Position numbers and translations under genes: made by a program
The notes under the pieces: model-generated
Told to the model about the DNA's origin: nothing
What the model saw: the letters and a program-made list of their open reading frames with translations, nothing else
Databases searched by the model: none
NCBI GenBank assembly: GCA_015488565.1
Contig: WFNQ01000231.1
Location: forward strand, 1 to 37,082
Reading direction: 5' to 3'
Origin: Thiomicrorhabdus sp.
GTDB lineage: Bacteria > Pseudomonadota > Gammaproteobacteria > Thiomicrospirales > Thiomicrospiraceae
DNA length: 37,082 bases
Shown here: positions 14,191 to 22,001 of the stretch, one piece after another
Layout: the number at the start of each line of letters is the position of its first letter
Numbering within the stretch: position 1 is the stretch's first letter

Positions 14191-15435
14191 TTAAAACTCA
14201 GTCGATAACTGATTACGTCCTAACTCTTTTGAACGATACAACGCGGTATCGGCCTTAAACACGCCTTCTCCCAAAGACGCTCCAGAATACGTTAATCCTA
14301 AACTCACTGTAAAATCCACCCCCGTTTTATCGCCCGACATTGTCTCAATACACACTCTCAATGTTTCACACAATGCTTCAATTTCAGTCGCATCTTCTAC
14401 CTCGCCTAACACACAGAACTCTTCCCCGCCAAAGCGAGCCACTAAGTGCCCTGCAAATACGTCCTGTACTTGATGTGCTGCATACACGAGCGCTTCATCG
14501 CCTTTTTGGTGTCCATGAGTATCATTGACCTTTTTAAAGAAATCAATATCCACCATCACCACAAAAAAGTATTTTTGAGAAGCCATTAATTCAATAAATA
14601 ATTCCTCCCCCCTCTTAAAAAAATGACCACGGTTAAACAACCCCGTTAAGGCATCGGTTTGAGAAATACGCTCAATCTCTCTAAACGATTCCGCTTGCTC
14701 AATATTTTGATTGACTCGGGCATAAAATTCTTCTGCCGTAAAGCGTGTATTAAAAAAGTCATTCACCCCATATTTCATCAGCTTAATCGCCGACCCAATA
14801 TGCTCGCTTGACTCGCATGAAATAATAGGCAGTGAGTTTGCTGAAAACTCTTGGCGAACTTCATTCACAAAACCATAAAGTTCATGCTCTTCAAACAGCT
14901 CCGTACTGTCTAATAAAATCAGTTCGGGCGTTGACTGCTGCAATTCCATTTGTAACTCATGAAAATTTTCATACACCGCCACTTGATAACAGTGAATACG
15001 CAACAAGCCTTGCAATTTAGAAGCGTCTTTAGAGCCATGACTCAATATAAATACATGACGCTGTCTATTTTTATAGAGTTTATTCAGTGTTTGTACCGCA
15101 TATCGAATGGAGGCTGGCCCATCTTTAATCACATAATCGGCTACCTTTTGTTTGAACATCTCTTGTCGGGTTTTTTCATTATAAGATCCTGTTAAAACAA
15201 CCGTAGTAATATGCTGACGTTGAAGCAGTGCAACCGCCTCACCTCGTGGTGCATCGGGTAAAGTTAAATCGCTCAAACACGCCACAACATCCACGCCACT
15301 TTCTAAAAAAGCTTGCGTTTCAGCCAGTGATTGACACACATAAACAGGCAAATGAGTCAGCTTTTGCAGTTCATTTTGCAACAACAATCCCATGGATTTT
15401 TGGTCTTCAATGATTAAAAATGCTTCGTTTGACAT
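14191..15435 (-). CDS. Two-receiver response regulator diguanylate cyclase (REC-REC-GGDEF)
   Basis: 414 aa, cytoplasmic. The first receiver covers about 4-120, with acidic pair E10/D11, phosphoacceptor D56 (CLSDLTLPD) and K104. A second receiver-like domain spans about 126-245, with a likely D176 (LILLDSTEL) but a poorer acidic pocket. The GGDEF domain is at 255-414, starting DALTGLFNRGHFF. The catalytic loop is FGGEEF (GGEEF 336-340) and VDIDFFKKVNDTHGH is intact, so it should make c-di-GMP. The upstream inhibitory RxxD is missing, so no product feedback is expected at that site. No histidine kinase is adjacent, so the input is unknown. Together with the EAL protein 2 kb away it makes a c-di-GMP synthesis/degradation pair, though they are separate units. 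Confidence 0.95.
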   Translation of the reverse strand: MSNEAFLIIEDQKSMGLLLQNELQKLTHLPVYVCQSLAETQAFLESGVDVVACLSDLTLPDAPRGEAVALLQRQHITTVVLTGSYNEKTRQEMFKQKVADYVIKDGPASIRYAVQTLNKLYKNRQRHVFILSHGSKDASKLQGLLRIHCYQVAVYENFHELQMELQQSTPELILLDSTELFEEHELYGFVNEVRQEFSANSLPIISCESSEHIGSAIKLMKYGVNDFFNTRFTAEEFYARVNQNIEQAESFREIERISQTDALTGLFNRGHFFKRGEELFIELMASQKYFFVVMVDIDFFKKVNDTHGHQKGDEALVYAAHQVQDVFAGHLVARFGGEEFCVLGEVEDATEIEALCETLRVCIETMSGDKTGVDFTVSLGLTYSGASLGEGVFKADTALYRSKELGRNQLSTEF

Positions 15436-15467
15436 CGTGCCACAACCTTATGAAATGATTTAATTCT

Positions 15468-15628
15468 ACCTAAATCCTTACATAGAAACGTAAAAAATAG
15501 TGCAAGTATTTGGAAAACCTAGGATTTTTAAATATGCAGTCGCACCCATAGATTCGGCGTAATGTTTTAAAACCCTAGGTTTTACAAAGGGTTGCGCTAG
15601 ATTCCTGTTTCTATGCAAGGATTTGGGT
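15468..15628. repeat. 161-bp palindromic repeat element, copy B of the intergenic family
   Basis: The ends are 22-bp inverted repeats with two mismatches, around AAATCCTTACATAGAAAC (15472-15489) and GTTTCTATGCAAGGATTT (15607-15624). A second perfect pair, AAAACCTAGG (15514-15523) and CCTAGGTTTT (15574-15583), is nested inside, so the arms form a long imperfect hairpin of about 55 bp per side. Read in reverse, the right end gives ACCCAAATCCTTGCATAGAAAC then AGGAATCTAG, nearly the left half of copy C at 34.0 kb. No ORF. It fills most of the gap 15436-15787, which otherwise holds only the trmA promoter and a C8 run. Confidence 0.75.
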
Positions 15629-15738
15629 TCTATCAGTATACGCAATTCAACAAACCTCTGATTAGGGAATCTTTGAATATATGAAGTCTTTTAAAATTTC
15701 TCCCCCCCCTCCTACAACCTCCTTGAATCCCGTAATTT

Positions 15739-15747
15739 TGCTATAAT
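15739..15747 (+). promoter_or_regulatory. Extended -10 promoter of the trmA operon
   Basis: TGCTATAAT is a perfect extended -10 (TG, one base, TATAAT), 41 nt before the trmA ATG. There is no good -35 at the normal distance, as is allowed for extended -10 promoters. Confidence 0.65.
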
Positions 15748-15787
15748 ACCTCACTTTTACCATACACCTTATTTGCTTGGATACCCT

Positions 15788-16876
15788 ATGCTCTGTCAAG
15801 TTTTTCCCGAACGCTATCAAGCGCAATTAGACGAAAAAGTTTCACGCTTACACCACTTGATACCCTCCCTTTCTGACTTAACCGTTTTTCCCTCCAGCCC
15901 AAAACACTACCGTGCACGTTCCGAATTTCGAATTTGGCACGAAGGTGATACCTCTGATTACATTATGTTTAATCAAGAAACCAAAGAAAAAGTTAAGATT
16001 AAACAGTGCCCTATGGCCTCCAAGAGCATTGATGAACTCATGCCAAAATTAATGGCTGAAATCATCCGCACACCCGAACTACGTCAACGACTATTTCAAA
16101 TCGATTTTCTTTCAACCCTAAGTGGTGAAATGTTGGTCACGCTCATCTACCGACGAAGCATTGAAGGCGATCAAACATGGTTAGATGCCGCAACACACAT
16201 AAAAACAATCTTACCCATCACTCATATTATTGGACGCGCACGCAAACAAAAGATTTGTTTAGACCAAGATTATGTAATGGAAAAATTACGCGTAGATAAC
16301 AAAACGTTTCACTATCAACAAATTGAGAACTCGTTTACCCAACCCAATGCCGAAGTAGCGCAAAAGATGTTGCATTGGGCGCGTAAGGTCTCGCACAAGG
16401 CGCAAGGCGATCTAATTGAACTCTACTGTGGCAACGGCCACTTTTCCATTGCCCTTGCTGAATTTTACCATCAAGTCTTAGCGACTGAGATTTCTAAAAC
16501 CTCGGTTAAGTCGGCACAGTTTAATATTGAAGCCAACCAAATTGACAATGTTACCGTGGTTAAAATGGCTGCAGAAGAGATCTCTCAAGCACTGCAAGGC
16601 CAATCGTTTAACCGCTTAAAAGACATTGACTTAACCGCTTACCAGTTCAATACTATTTTTGTTGATCCACCACGCTCAGGGCTGGATGATCTAACCCGTA
16701 AAATGGTCTGTGAATTTGAGCGCATTATCTATATTTCTTGCAATCCAGAGACCTTAGCCCGTGATTTAATTGAGATTGAAAAAACACACAATCTCATCGA
16801 ATCGGCCTTATTTGACCAATTCCCCTACACCCAACACATTGAAAGTGGTGTCTTTTTAGTTCGGAAGCCTGCATGA
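15788..16876 (+). CDS. trmA: tRNA (uracil-54-C5)-methyltransferase TrmA
   Basis: 362 aa from ATG 15788 (GGA 6 nt upstream). A TTG five codons earlier is less likely. The enzyme makes 5-methyluridine at position 54 of tRNA using SAM. The protein matches gammaproteobacterial TrmA nearly end to end: HYRARSEFRIWHEGD near the N-terminus, IGRARKQKICLDQDYV, QIENSFTQPNAEVAQKML, the SAM site IELYCGNGHFS, FVDPPRSGLDD, the catalytic Cys in YISCNPETLARD, and the general-base Glu in FPYTQHIE near the end. There is no Fe-S cluster domain, unlike RlmD. It is the first gene of a five-gene operon, and its stop overlaps the next start (ATGA). Confidence 0.97.
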   Translation: MLCQVFPERYQAQLDEKVSRLHHLIPSLSDLTVFPSSPKHYRARSEFRIWHEGDTSDYIMFNQETKEKVKIKQCPMASKSIDELMPKLMAEIIRTPELRQRLFQIDFLSTLSGEMLVTLIYRRSIEGDQTWLDAATHIKTILPITHIIGRARKQKICLDQDYVMEKLRVDNKTFHYQQIENSFTQPNAEVAQKMLHWARKVSHKAQGDLIELYCGNGHFSIALAEFYHQVLATEISKTSVKSAQFNIEANQIDNVTVVKMAAEEISQALQGQSFNRLKDIDLTAYQFNTIFVDPPRSGLDDLTRKMVCEFERIIYISCNPETLARDLIEIEKTHNLIESALFDQFPYTQHIESGVFLVRKPA

Positions 16877-17640
16877 TTTTAGCTTGGATAGGGGCCATTT
16901 TAATTGGTGTTACTCTTGGGCTATTAGGATCTGGTGGGTCGATATTAACCGTACCCATTCTAACCTACGTGGTAGGGCAAGAGACGAAATTAGCCATTGC
17001 CAGCTCACTGATTATTGTGAGCTTCATCAGCCTATTTTCAGCCCTATTTTATGCCTATAACAAACTGGTTAAATGGCGAACCGTGCTGTTATTTGGTCTC
17101 CCTGGCATCATCGGTGCCGTAACCGGTGCATGGAGTGCACACTTTGTAAGCGATGCATTTCAAATGCTCATTTTCTCAATACTGCTATTGATTGCCGCTT
17201 TTTTTCTATTTACCCCCCCTACCTTAAAAGAGGATAAGAGTGAACACGCTGAAAGAGCCATGCATCAAATCATTATTGATGGCTTTTTAGTCGGTCTGGT
17301 AACGGGCTTAGTCGGCGTAGGCGGTGGGTTTTTAATTATTCCTGCCTTGGTACTCTTAGGCGGGCTATCCATGCGTCTGGCCATTGGAACCAGTTTAGTC
17401 ATTGTCACCGTGCAATCTTTCGCTGGGTTTATTGGCTATATGCCTCTCTTAAATACATTAAGCTTAACCATCGACTGGTCTATTATTGCCCTGTTCTCCG
17501 TCCTTGGTATATTAGGCAGTTGGTTTGGGCATAAACTTGGAAAGAGAATACATCAACAACACCTAAAAAAAGGGTTTTCCATTCTGCTAGTGTTCATGGG
17601 CTTAATAATGTTGTATAAATATATGTCAACACTCATTTAG
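16873..17640 (+). CDS. TSUP family membrane transporter (TauE/SafE-like)
   Basis: 255 aa with about eight hydrophobic segments in two homologous halves, each opening with the family glycine motif: GLLGSGGSILTVPIL (about 18-32) and GLVGVGGGFLIIPAL (about 144-158). TSUP proteins export sulfite, sulfoacetate or other small anions, and some import sulfur compounds. In a sulfur-metabolising bacterium, export or uptake of a sulfur oxyanion is plausible but unproven. The ATG overlaps the trmA stop by 4 nt, so it is translationally coupled. A C7 run (17213-17219) codes for Pro-Pro in the cytoplasmic loop between the halves. Confidence 0.9.
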   Translation: MILAWIGAILIGVTLGLLGSGGSILTVPILTYVVGQETKLAIASSLIIVSFISLFSALFYAYNKLVKWRTVLLFGLPGIIGAVTGAWSAHFVSDAFQMLIFSILLLIAAFFLFTPPTLKEDKSEHAERAMHQIIIDGFLVGLVTGLVGVGGGFLIIPALVLLGGLSMRLAIGTSLVIVTVQSFAGFIGYMPLLNTLSLTIDWSIIALFSVLGILGSWFGHKLGKRIHQQHLKKGFSILLVFMGLIMLYKYMSTLI

Positions 17641-17646
17641 GACACG

Positions 17647-18309
17647 ATGAAGATGAAAATACTTTCCGTTAATATGGGACAAGTCATCACCTACCCTTGG
17701 CGTAACGGCACGCCCAGCGCCTTGCATAAAACGCCCTCAAAAGAGGCGGTTTTTATCAATACACTCGGCTTATCGGGCGATGAACAAGCCGATCGAAAAA
17801 ACCATGGGGGGGAAGATAAAGCAGTATTTATTCTACCCGCCAGTCATTATGAACGCTTTCAAATTCAACAACCCTTTGGTTTTTTAGGCGAAAATCTAAC
17901 CCTTTCAGGCTTGGATGAAAGTCAAATTTGCTTAGGTGATCGTTTGCAAATAGGCGATGTCCTCTTAGAAGTGACTCAACCCCGCTCTCCCTGTTGGAAA
18001 TTAGGGGAGCGTGCCAGCATTCAAGAGAACTGGACAATGGCCTCTTTTTTACAGGCTTACACCAAAGAGGGGTATGTTGGGTTTTACTGTCGAGTCATTC
18101 AATCAGGCTTTGTTCAGGCAGAGGATAGCGTTCATTGGTTGCCCGAAAAAAATGAACGTCACAAACTGACCATTCAAACGCTCTTTATCGCCAAACAATG
18201 CCATAAGACACCAGAACAGATCCAACAATTAAACATCGCAATAAAACACCCTGCGCTCTCCGATGCATGGAGAACAAGCATTCAAACACTACTCACACAA
18301 TACCAATAA
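17647..18309 (+). CDS. yiiM: MOSC-domain protein, YiiM-like
   Basis: 220 aa. The MOSC domain spans about 35-165, with GLSGDEQADRKNHGGEDKAV, FGENL-type FGFLGENLTLSGLDE, LGDRLQIGDVLLEVTQPRSPC and the presumed molybdenum-binding Cys in PRSPCWKL. A short C-terminal helical domain (ERHKLTIQTLFIAK to the end) matches the YiiM 3-alpha bundle in position and length. YiiM proteins are molybdenum-cofactor enzymes that reduce N-hydroxylated bases and compounds such as 6-N-hydroxylaminopurine (family knowledge). The start ATG 17647 has GGA just upstream, 6 nt after the TSUP stop; a second ATG two codons on is possible. Confidence 0.88.
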   Translation: MKMKILSVNMGQVITYPWRNGTPSALHKTPSKEAVFINTLGLSGDEQADRKNHGGEDKAVFILPASHYERFQIQQPFGFLGENLTLSGLDESQICLGDRLQIGDVLLEVTQPRSPCWKLGERASIQENWTMASFLQAYTKEGYVGFYCRVIQSGFVQAEDSVHWLPEKNERHKLTIQTLFIAKQCHKTPEQIQQLNIAIKHPALSDAWRTSIQTLLTQYQ

Positions 18310-18333
18310 CACTCGCTGGAACCCGATAACACC

Positions 18334-19251
18334 ATGACACCAGAAACCACCAATAACGACACTTACCCCTTTAACAAACTCCGTAAAAAAATACGCGGAT
18401 GCGTCGGCAAAGCGGTCGCCGATTACAATATGATTGAAGAAGGTGATGTCATCATGGCTTGTGCCAGTGGCGGAAAAGACTCCCATGTGATGATTGACAT
18501 GTTGCTTCACCTACAAAAAACCGCTCCTATTACCTTTAAAGTCGTAGTGGTCAATCTTGACCAAAAACAGCCCGATTTTCCCGCTCATATTTTGCCCGAC
18601 TATTTTGAAGCCCTTGGTGTGCCTTACTACATCATCGACAAAGACACCTTTAGCGTAGTGCAAGCCAAAATACCTGAGGGCAAAACCACCTGTGGACTCT
18701 GCTCTCGCCTAAGAAGAGGGACGTTATACGCCTTTGCTGAAAAAATTGGTGCCACTAAAATTGCGTTAGGCCATCACATGGATGATATTGTTGAAACGCT
18801 TTTTTTAAGCCTATTTTTTAATGGCAAACTAAAAGCCATGCCACCCAAACTACTAAGCGATGATCAGCGTAACATTGTCATCCGACCACTTTCTTACTGC
18901 CGAGAGAAGGATATTTTGCAGTACGCGAATCTCAAAGAATACCCCATTATTCCCTGTAATCTCTGTGGCTCTCAAGAAAACCTACAACGGCAAAATATCA
19001 AAGCGATGCTCAACGAGTGGGACACCAACACCCCTGGCCGAGTTGAAAATATATTTAACGGACTGAAAGAAATTGCCCCCAGCCAATTGTGTGACGCCAA
19101 TCTCTTTAACTTTACCGACTTAGCCATAGATCGAACCAGTGAGGCCAAGCCCTACGCATTTGAAGCGGCTGAAATTTCTTCCACCAATCTCAATCAAGCG
19201 GTCGAAATTACCTTTGACCCCAACCCCTTTGTAAAAAACGATGTCGAATAA
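18334..19251 (+). CDS. ttcA: tRNA 2-thiocytidine(32) synthetase TtcA
   Basis: 305 aa. TtcA thiolates cytidine 32 in tRNA using ATP and an Fe-S cluster. The PP-loop SGGKDS is at 45-50. The cluster-binding pairs are CGLC (Cys120, Cys123) and CNLC (Cys208, Cys211). GHHMDDIVET and the RRG after the first pair are also typical. The start codon follows a 24-nt gap after the MOSC gene. The 3' end overlaps the acyltransferase start by 11 nt, indicating coupling. The company of trmA suggests a tRNA-modification operon with passengers. Confidence 0.97.
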   Translation: MTPETTNNDTYPFNKLRKKIRGCVGKAVADYNMIEEGDVIMACASGGKDSHVMIDMLLHLQKTAPITFKVVVVNLDQKQPDFPAHILPDYFEALGVPYYIIDKDTFSVVQAKIPEGKTTCGLCSRLRRGTLYAFAEKIGATKIALGHHMDDIVETLFLSLFFNGKLKAMPPKLLSDDQRNIVIRPLSYCREKDILQYANLKEYPIIPCNLCGSQENLQRQNIKAMLNEWDTNTPGRVENIFNGLKEIAPSQLCDANLFNFTDLAIDRTSEAKPYAFEAAEISSTNLNQAVEITFDPNPFVKNDVE

Positions 19252-20170
19252 AAGCGTAAAAAAACACAAAATAAAAGAGCAGGTTTGGGCTGGACGTCTG
19301 CTAAAAAGTCTAATTATTCTCTTTAGCTGGATGCCCTATCGTCTTACGCAATGGGTGGGAGCGGGTATCGGTCGCCTACTCTTTTGGTTACCCAATAGCA
19401 ATAAACGCATTGTGCAAGCCAATCTAGCGGCTGTTTACCCAAATTTATCCCCCCCTGAACAACAACAAAAAGTAAAAAAAACACTCATCGAACTGGGAAA
19501 AGTCACCGCAGAACTAGGCGCCGCATGGTGCTGGCCTTATCAACGCCTTACCCCACTGTTAAAAGAAGTAAAAGGACAAGCACTGCTAGACAAAGCCAAT
19601 ACACAAAACAAAGGCATCATTTTTTTAGCCCCCCATATGGGAAATTGGGAACTGATTGGCCCCATTGTCTCGGCACAACACACCGCCACATTTTTATACC
19701 GCCCACCCAATGTACCTTCGGTAGAATCCTTTATGGTTCATGCTCGCGCACGATTTGGAGCCACCCTCGCTCCCACCAATATACGCGGGGTTCGTATCCT
19801 TATTAAAGCCCTTAAAAACCAAGAAGCCACCGTCATTTTACCCGATCAAGATCCCGGCGAATCAGGCGGTGTTTACGCCCCCTTTTATGGTCGTCCAGCA
19901 CGAACCATGACCCTTGTTAGCAAACTCATTCAAAAAACCGACTGCATCGCGCTATTTATCGTGCTTGAACGCCTACCCAATGCTCAAGGATTTTGCCTAC
20001 ACTACCTTCCTGCTAATCCCAAAATAGCCTCTACCAATGAACAAGAAGCCACCACCGCTTTAAATCAAGGAATTGAACAGTGCATTCAAATTGCACCCGA
20101 ACAATACCTGTGGGGCTATAAACGCTATCGTAAACCCCCTAAAAGCATGATTGATATTTATAAGTCTTAA
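19241..20170 (+). CDS. lpxL: Lipid A biosynthesis acyltransferase (LpxL/HtrB family)
   Basis: 309 aa. It has a basic N-terminus, then a hydrophobic segment (LIILFSWMPYRLTQWVGAG) that anchors it to the inner membrane. The catalytic HX4E box is visible as HMGNWE in FLAPHMGNWELIG. Other family blocks are LYRPPNVPSVESFM, RGVRILIKAL, LPDQDPGESGGVYAPFYGRPARTMT and EQYLWGYKRY near the end. It adds a secondary acyl chain to Kdo2-lipid A or a related precursor. LpxL versus LpxM cannot be separated by eye, so the symbol is tentative. The start lies inside ttcA. A C7 run at 19449-19455 encodes Pro-Pro. Confidence 0.9.
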   Translation: MSNKSVKKHKIKEQVWAGRLLKSLIILFSWMPYRLTQWVGAGIGRLLFWLPNSNKRIVQANLAAVYPNLSPPEQQQKVKKTLIELGKVTAELGAAWCWPYQRLTPLLKEVKGQALLDKANTQNKGIIFLAPHMGNWELIGPIVSAQHTATFLYRPPNVPSVESFMVHARARFGATLAPTNIRGVRILIKALKNQEATVILPDQDPGESGGVYAPFYGRPARTMTLVSKLIQKTDCIALFIVLERLPNAQGFCLHYLPANPKIASTNEQEATTALNQGIEQCIQIAPEQYLWGYKRYRKPPKSMIDIYKS

Positions 20171-20180
20171 ATTTTAAACA

Positions 20181-20214
20181 AAAAAAAGCACCATATTCAT
20201 CACGAATACGGTGC
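20181..20214 (-). terminator. Probable terminator for the - strand operon ending with the EamA gene
   Basis: GCACCATATTC (20188-20198) and GAATACGGTGC (20204-20214) pair over 11 bp with one mismatch and a 5-nt loop. Read on the - strand the hairpin is followed by eight U (A run from 20180 on the + strand). It lies about 275 nt past the EamA stop. On the + strand it has no T tract. Confidence 0.6.
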
Positions 20215-20488
20215 TAATCAACTTAGGGGTAATAAACTTTAAAACAACTTACAAAAGACTTTTGGGGAAAGTCTAACTTTAGATAAATAGGGGATTTATT
20301 TAAGTTGGTTCTAGTTTACGATGCTAAGCCGTATGGGTCAATTACCAAAGATTGAAGAAACCTTAAGACACAATTAAGATGTATTTTATTTGCATTTGCC
20401 TGTTTAACAATTCAACAAACCCCCTACAAATTCAAGTGGCGTATTAATCCTTATTCGCTTAATCCCAACATATTTCAGTCGTAATCGC
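20215..20488. other. AT-rich gap between the convergent lpxL and EamA genes
   Basis: No ORF with coding character. The only structures I see are a 7-bp hairpin AGACTTT / AAAGTCT (20256-20274, loop TGGGG) and short AT repeats. It belongs to the 3' untranslated region of the EamA transcript if that ends at the hairpin near 20.2 kb. Confidence 0.5.
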
Positions 20489-21388
20489 CTACTTTTTAAA
20501 CATCAGCAACGCAACACCGCTAATAACCAGCGTCATACCAATGGCATGCCAATAAGTAAAAGCTTCATTAAGTACATAAATGGCCAGCCCCATGGTAACA
20601 ATGGGGCCTAAAATACCAACAATACCCGTTTGTGCGGGGCCAATTCTCGCAATAGCCTCACTAATCATAAAGCTGGGAATGACGGTACTGAAAATGGCTA
20701 ACAGCACCAACCATAACCACGCTAAAGGGGTAATGTGTAAGGTGCTAAAGTCTCCAATGATGGCAAAGTGCATTAACACAAAAATGCTGGAAATCGCCAT
20801 GGCAAGACTGGTAAACCATAGGCTTCCAACTTCATGAATCACTTTTTTGCCGAATAACACATAAAATGAAAAACTCAGAGCCGCTAAAAAAACGAAGAGC
20901 GTCCCTAAAAAAATCGGCTCTCCTGACACGCTCAATTCTTGGAAAAAAACCAGCCACAGTCCGCCATAAGAAATGATTAAGGCTAAAATAATTTTACGCG
21001 TTAATGGGGTTTTAAAAAACAGTGCGCCCAGTATCGCGACCAGAAAAGGGTAGGTAAACAAAGTAAGACGCTCTAGGGAAGCGCTGATCATTTCCAATCC
21101 TTTTAAATCCAGCCATGAGGAGAGGTAGTAACCAATAAAGCCTAAAAAGGTAATGTTAAGCAAACGATTTGATAAGATAGCCGGCCGTGTTTTATAACGC
21201 ATTAACCATGCTAAAATCACCAAATAAATCGGCAATGCAAGCGCCATCCGTAGCATGAGTACACTATCGGAATTGAGTCCTTCAATATACGCCAGTTTAA
21301 TAAAAATAGACTTAAGAGAAAAAAGAGCCGTACCAACAATAGCCAGTATAAACCCGATCATGGCCGGACTTAATTTGAGCGATCTCAC
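20489..21388 (-). CDS. EamA/DMT-superfamily transporter
   Basis: About 299 aa with ten hydrophobic segments in two EamA repeats, the drug/metabolite transporter fold. Residues IGFILAIVGTALFSLKSIFIKLAY begin repeat one, and the second repeat begins around EPIFLGTLFVFLAALSFSFYVLFGKKV. The most plausible start is GTG 21388, which shares its first base with the stop of the upstream methyltransferase (TAGTG). The open frame extends upstream to TTG 21412, and ATG 21361 would still keep the first membrane helix. The substrate cannot be read from sequence. It is the last gene of the long - strand operon. Confidence 0.87.
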   Translation of the reverse strand: MRSLKLSPAMIGFILAIVGTALFSLKSIFIKLAYIEGLNSDSVLMLRMALALPIYLVILAWLMRYKTRPAILSNRLLNITFLGFIGYYLSSWLDLKGLEMISASLERLTLFTYPFLVAILGALFFKTPLTRKIILALIISYGGLWLVFFQELSVSGEPIFLGTLFVFLAALSFSFYVLFGKKVIHEVGSLWFTSLAMAISSIFVLMHFAIIGDFSTLHITPLAWLWLVLLAIFSTVIPSFMISEAIARIGPAQTGIVGILGPIVTMGLAIYVLNEAFTYWHAIGMTLVISGVALLMFKK

Positions 21389-21981
21389 TAAGGTTTTCGA
21401 CCCACATACCAAGCGTAACGCTGTTTAAACTCAGGAGCATCCATCTCTTGATTTTCAGGTGCGAGCCACCCTTCGCCATACACCTCCGTGACCAAGCTTG
21501 GCCATGCCTGGTTCAGCTCGCCCGAGTGTACATAAAAGCTTGGATTTTGAGGGGAATTTTCATGAGGAGGGACTAAAAATGTTTGATAAAACAGTAAACC
21601 ATTTGGTTTTAACGCTTGTTCAATGCCTGCAAATAAATCACGATCTAAATAACGACTGATCACAATCACATCGTATTGTTGATAGGGCAAAATCATCTGT
21701 TCTAAATCGGTAATTAATGGCTCAATTGGCAACTGATTTAAATTCGCCCAATTATTTAATAAGGTCAACGCGGTATCTGAAATATCCCATGCATGGGTTT
21801 GCAAACCGCACTGAGCCAAAAATCGGGCATTGCCCCCCAAGCCACACGCTAGCTCTAACGCTTGACCATAAAAGGGCAGTAGATGACTGTGCTGTTTTAA
21901 GACATAGCAGGGATTTGCACGACTTTGTAAATTGGCTGTCTGGTATTTTTCATCCCACTTTTTTGCACTGTTATTCTTCAT
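21388..21981 (-). CDS. Class I SAM-dependent methyltransferase (TehB-like)
   Basis: 197 aa. The opening AKKWDEKYQ, the SAM-binding ALELACGLGGNARFLA (motif I), THAWDISDTAL (motif II, acidic Asp) and QYDVIVISRYLDRDLF (motif IV region) are the class I pattern seen in small TehB/UbiE-type enzymes. The substrate is unknown; tellurite or thiol methylation is a family possibility, not shown. GGAT 7 nt upstream supports the ATG. It sits 20 nt after trkH and overlaps the EamA gene by one base if that starts at GTG 21388. Confidence 0.85.
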   Translation of the reverse strand: MKNNSAKKWDEKYQTANLQSRANPCYVLKQHSHLLPFYGQALELACGLGGNARFLAQCGLQTHAWDISDTALTLLNNWANLNQLPIEPLITDLEQMILPYQQYDVIVISRYLDRDLFAGIEQALKPNGLLFYQTFLVPPHENSPQNPSFYVHSGELNQAWPSLVTEVYGEGWLAPENQEMDAPEFKQRYAWYVGRKP

Positions 21982-22001
21982 TTTTTATCCAAAATTTCTC
22001 T

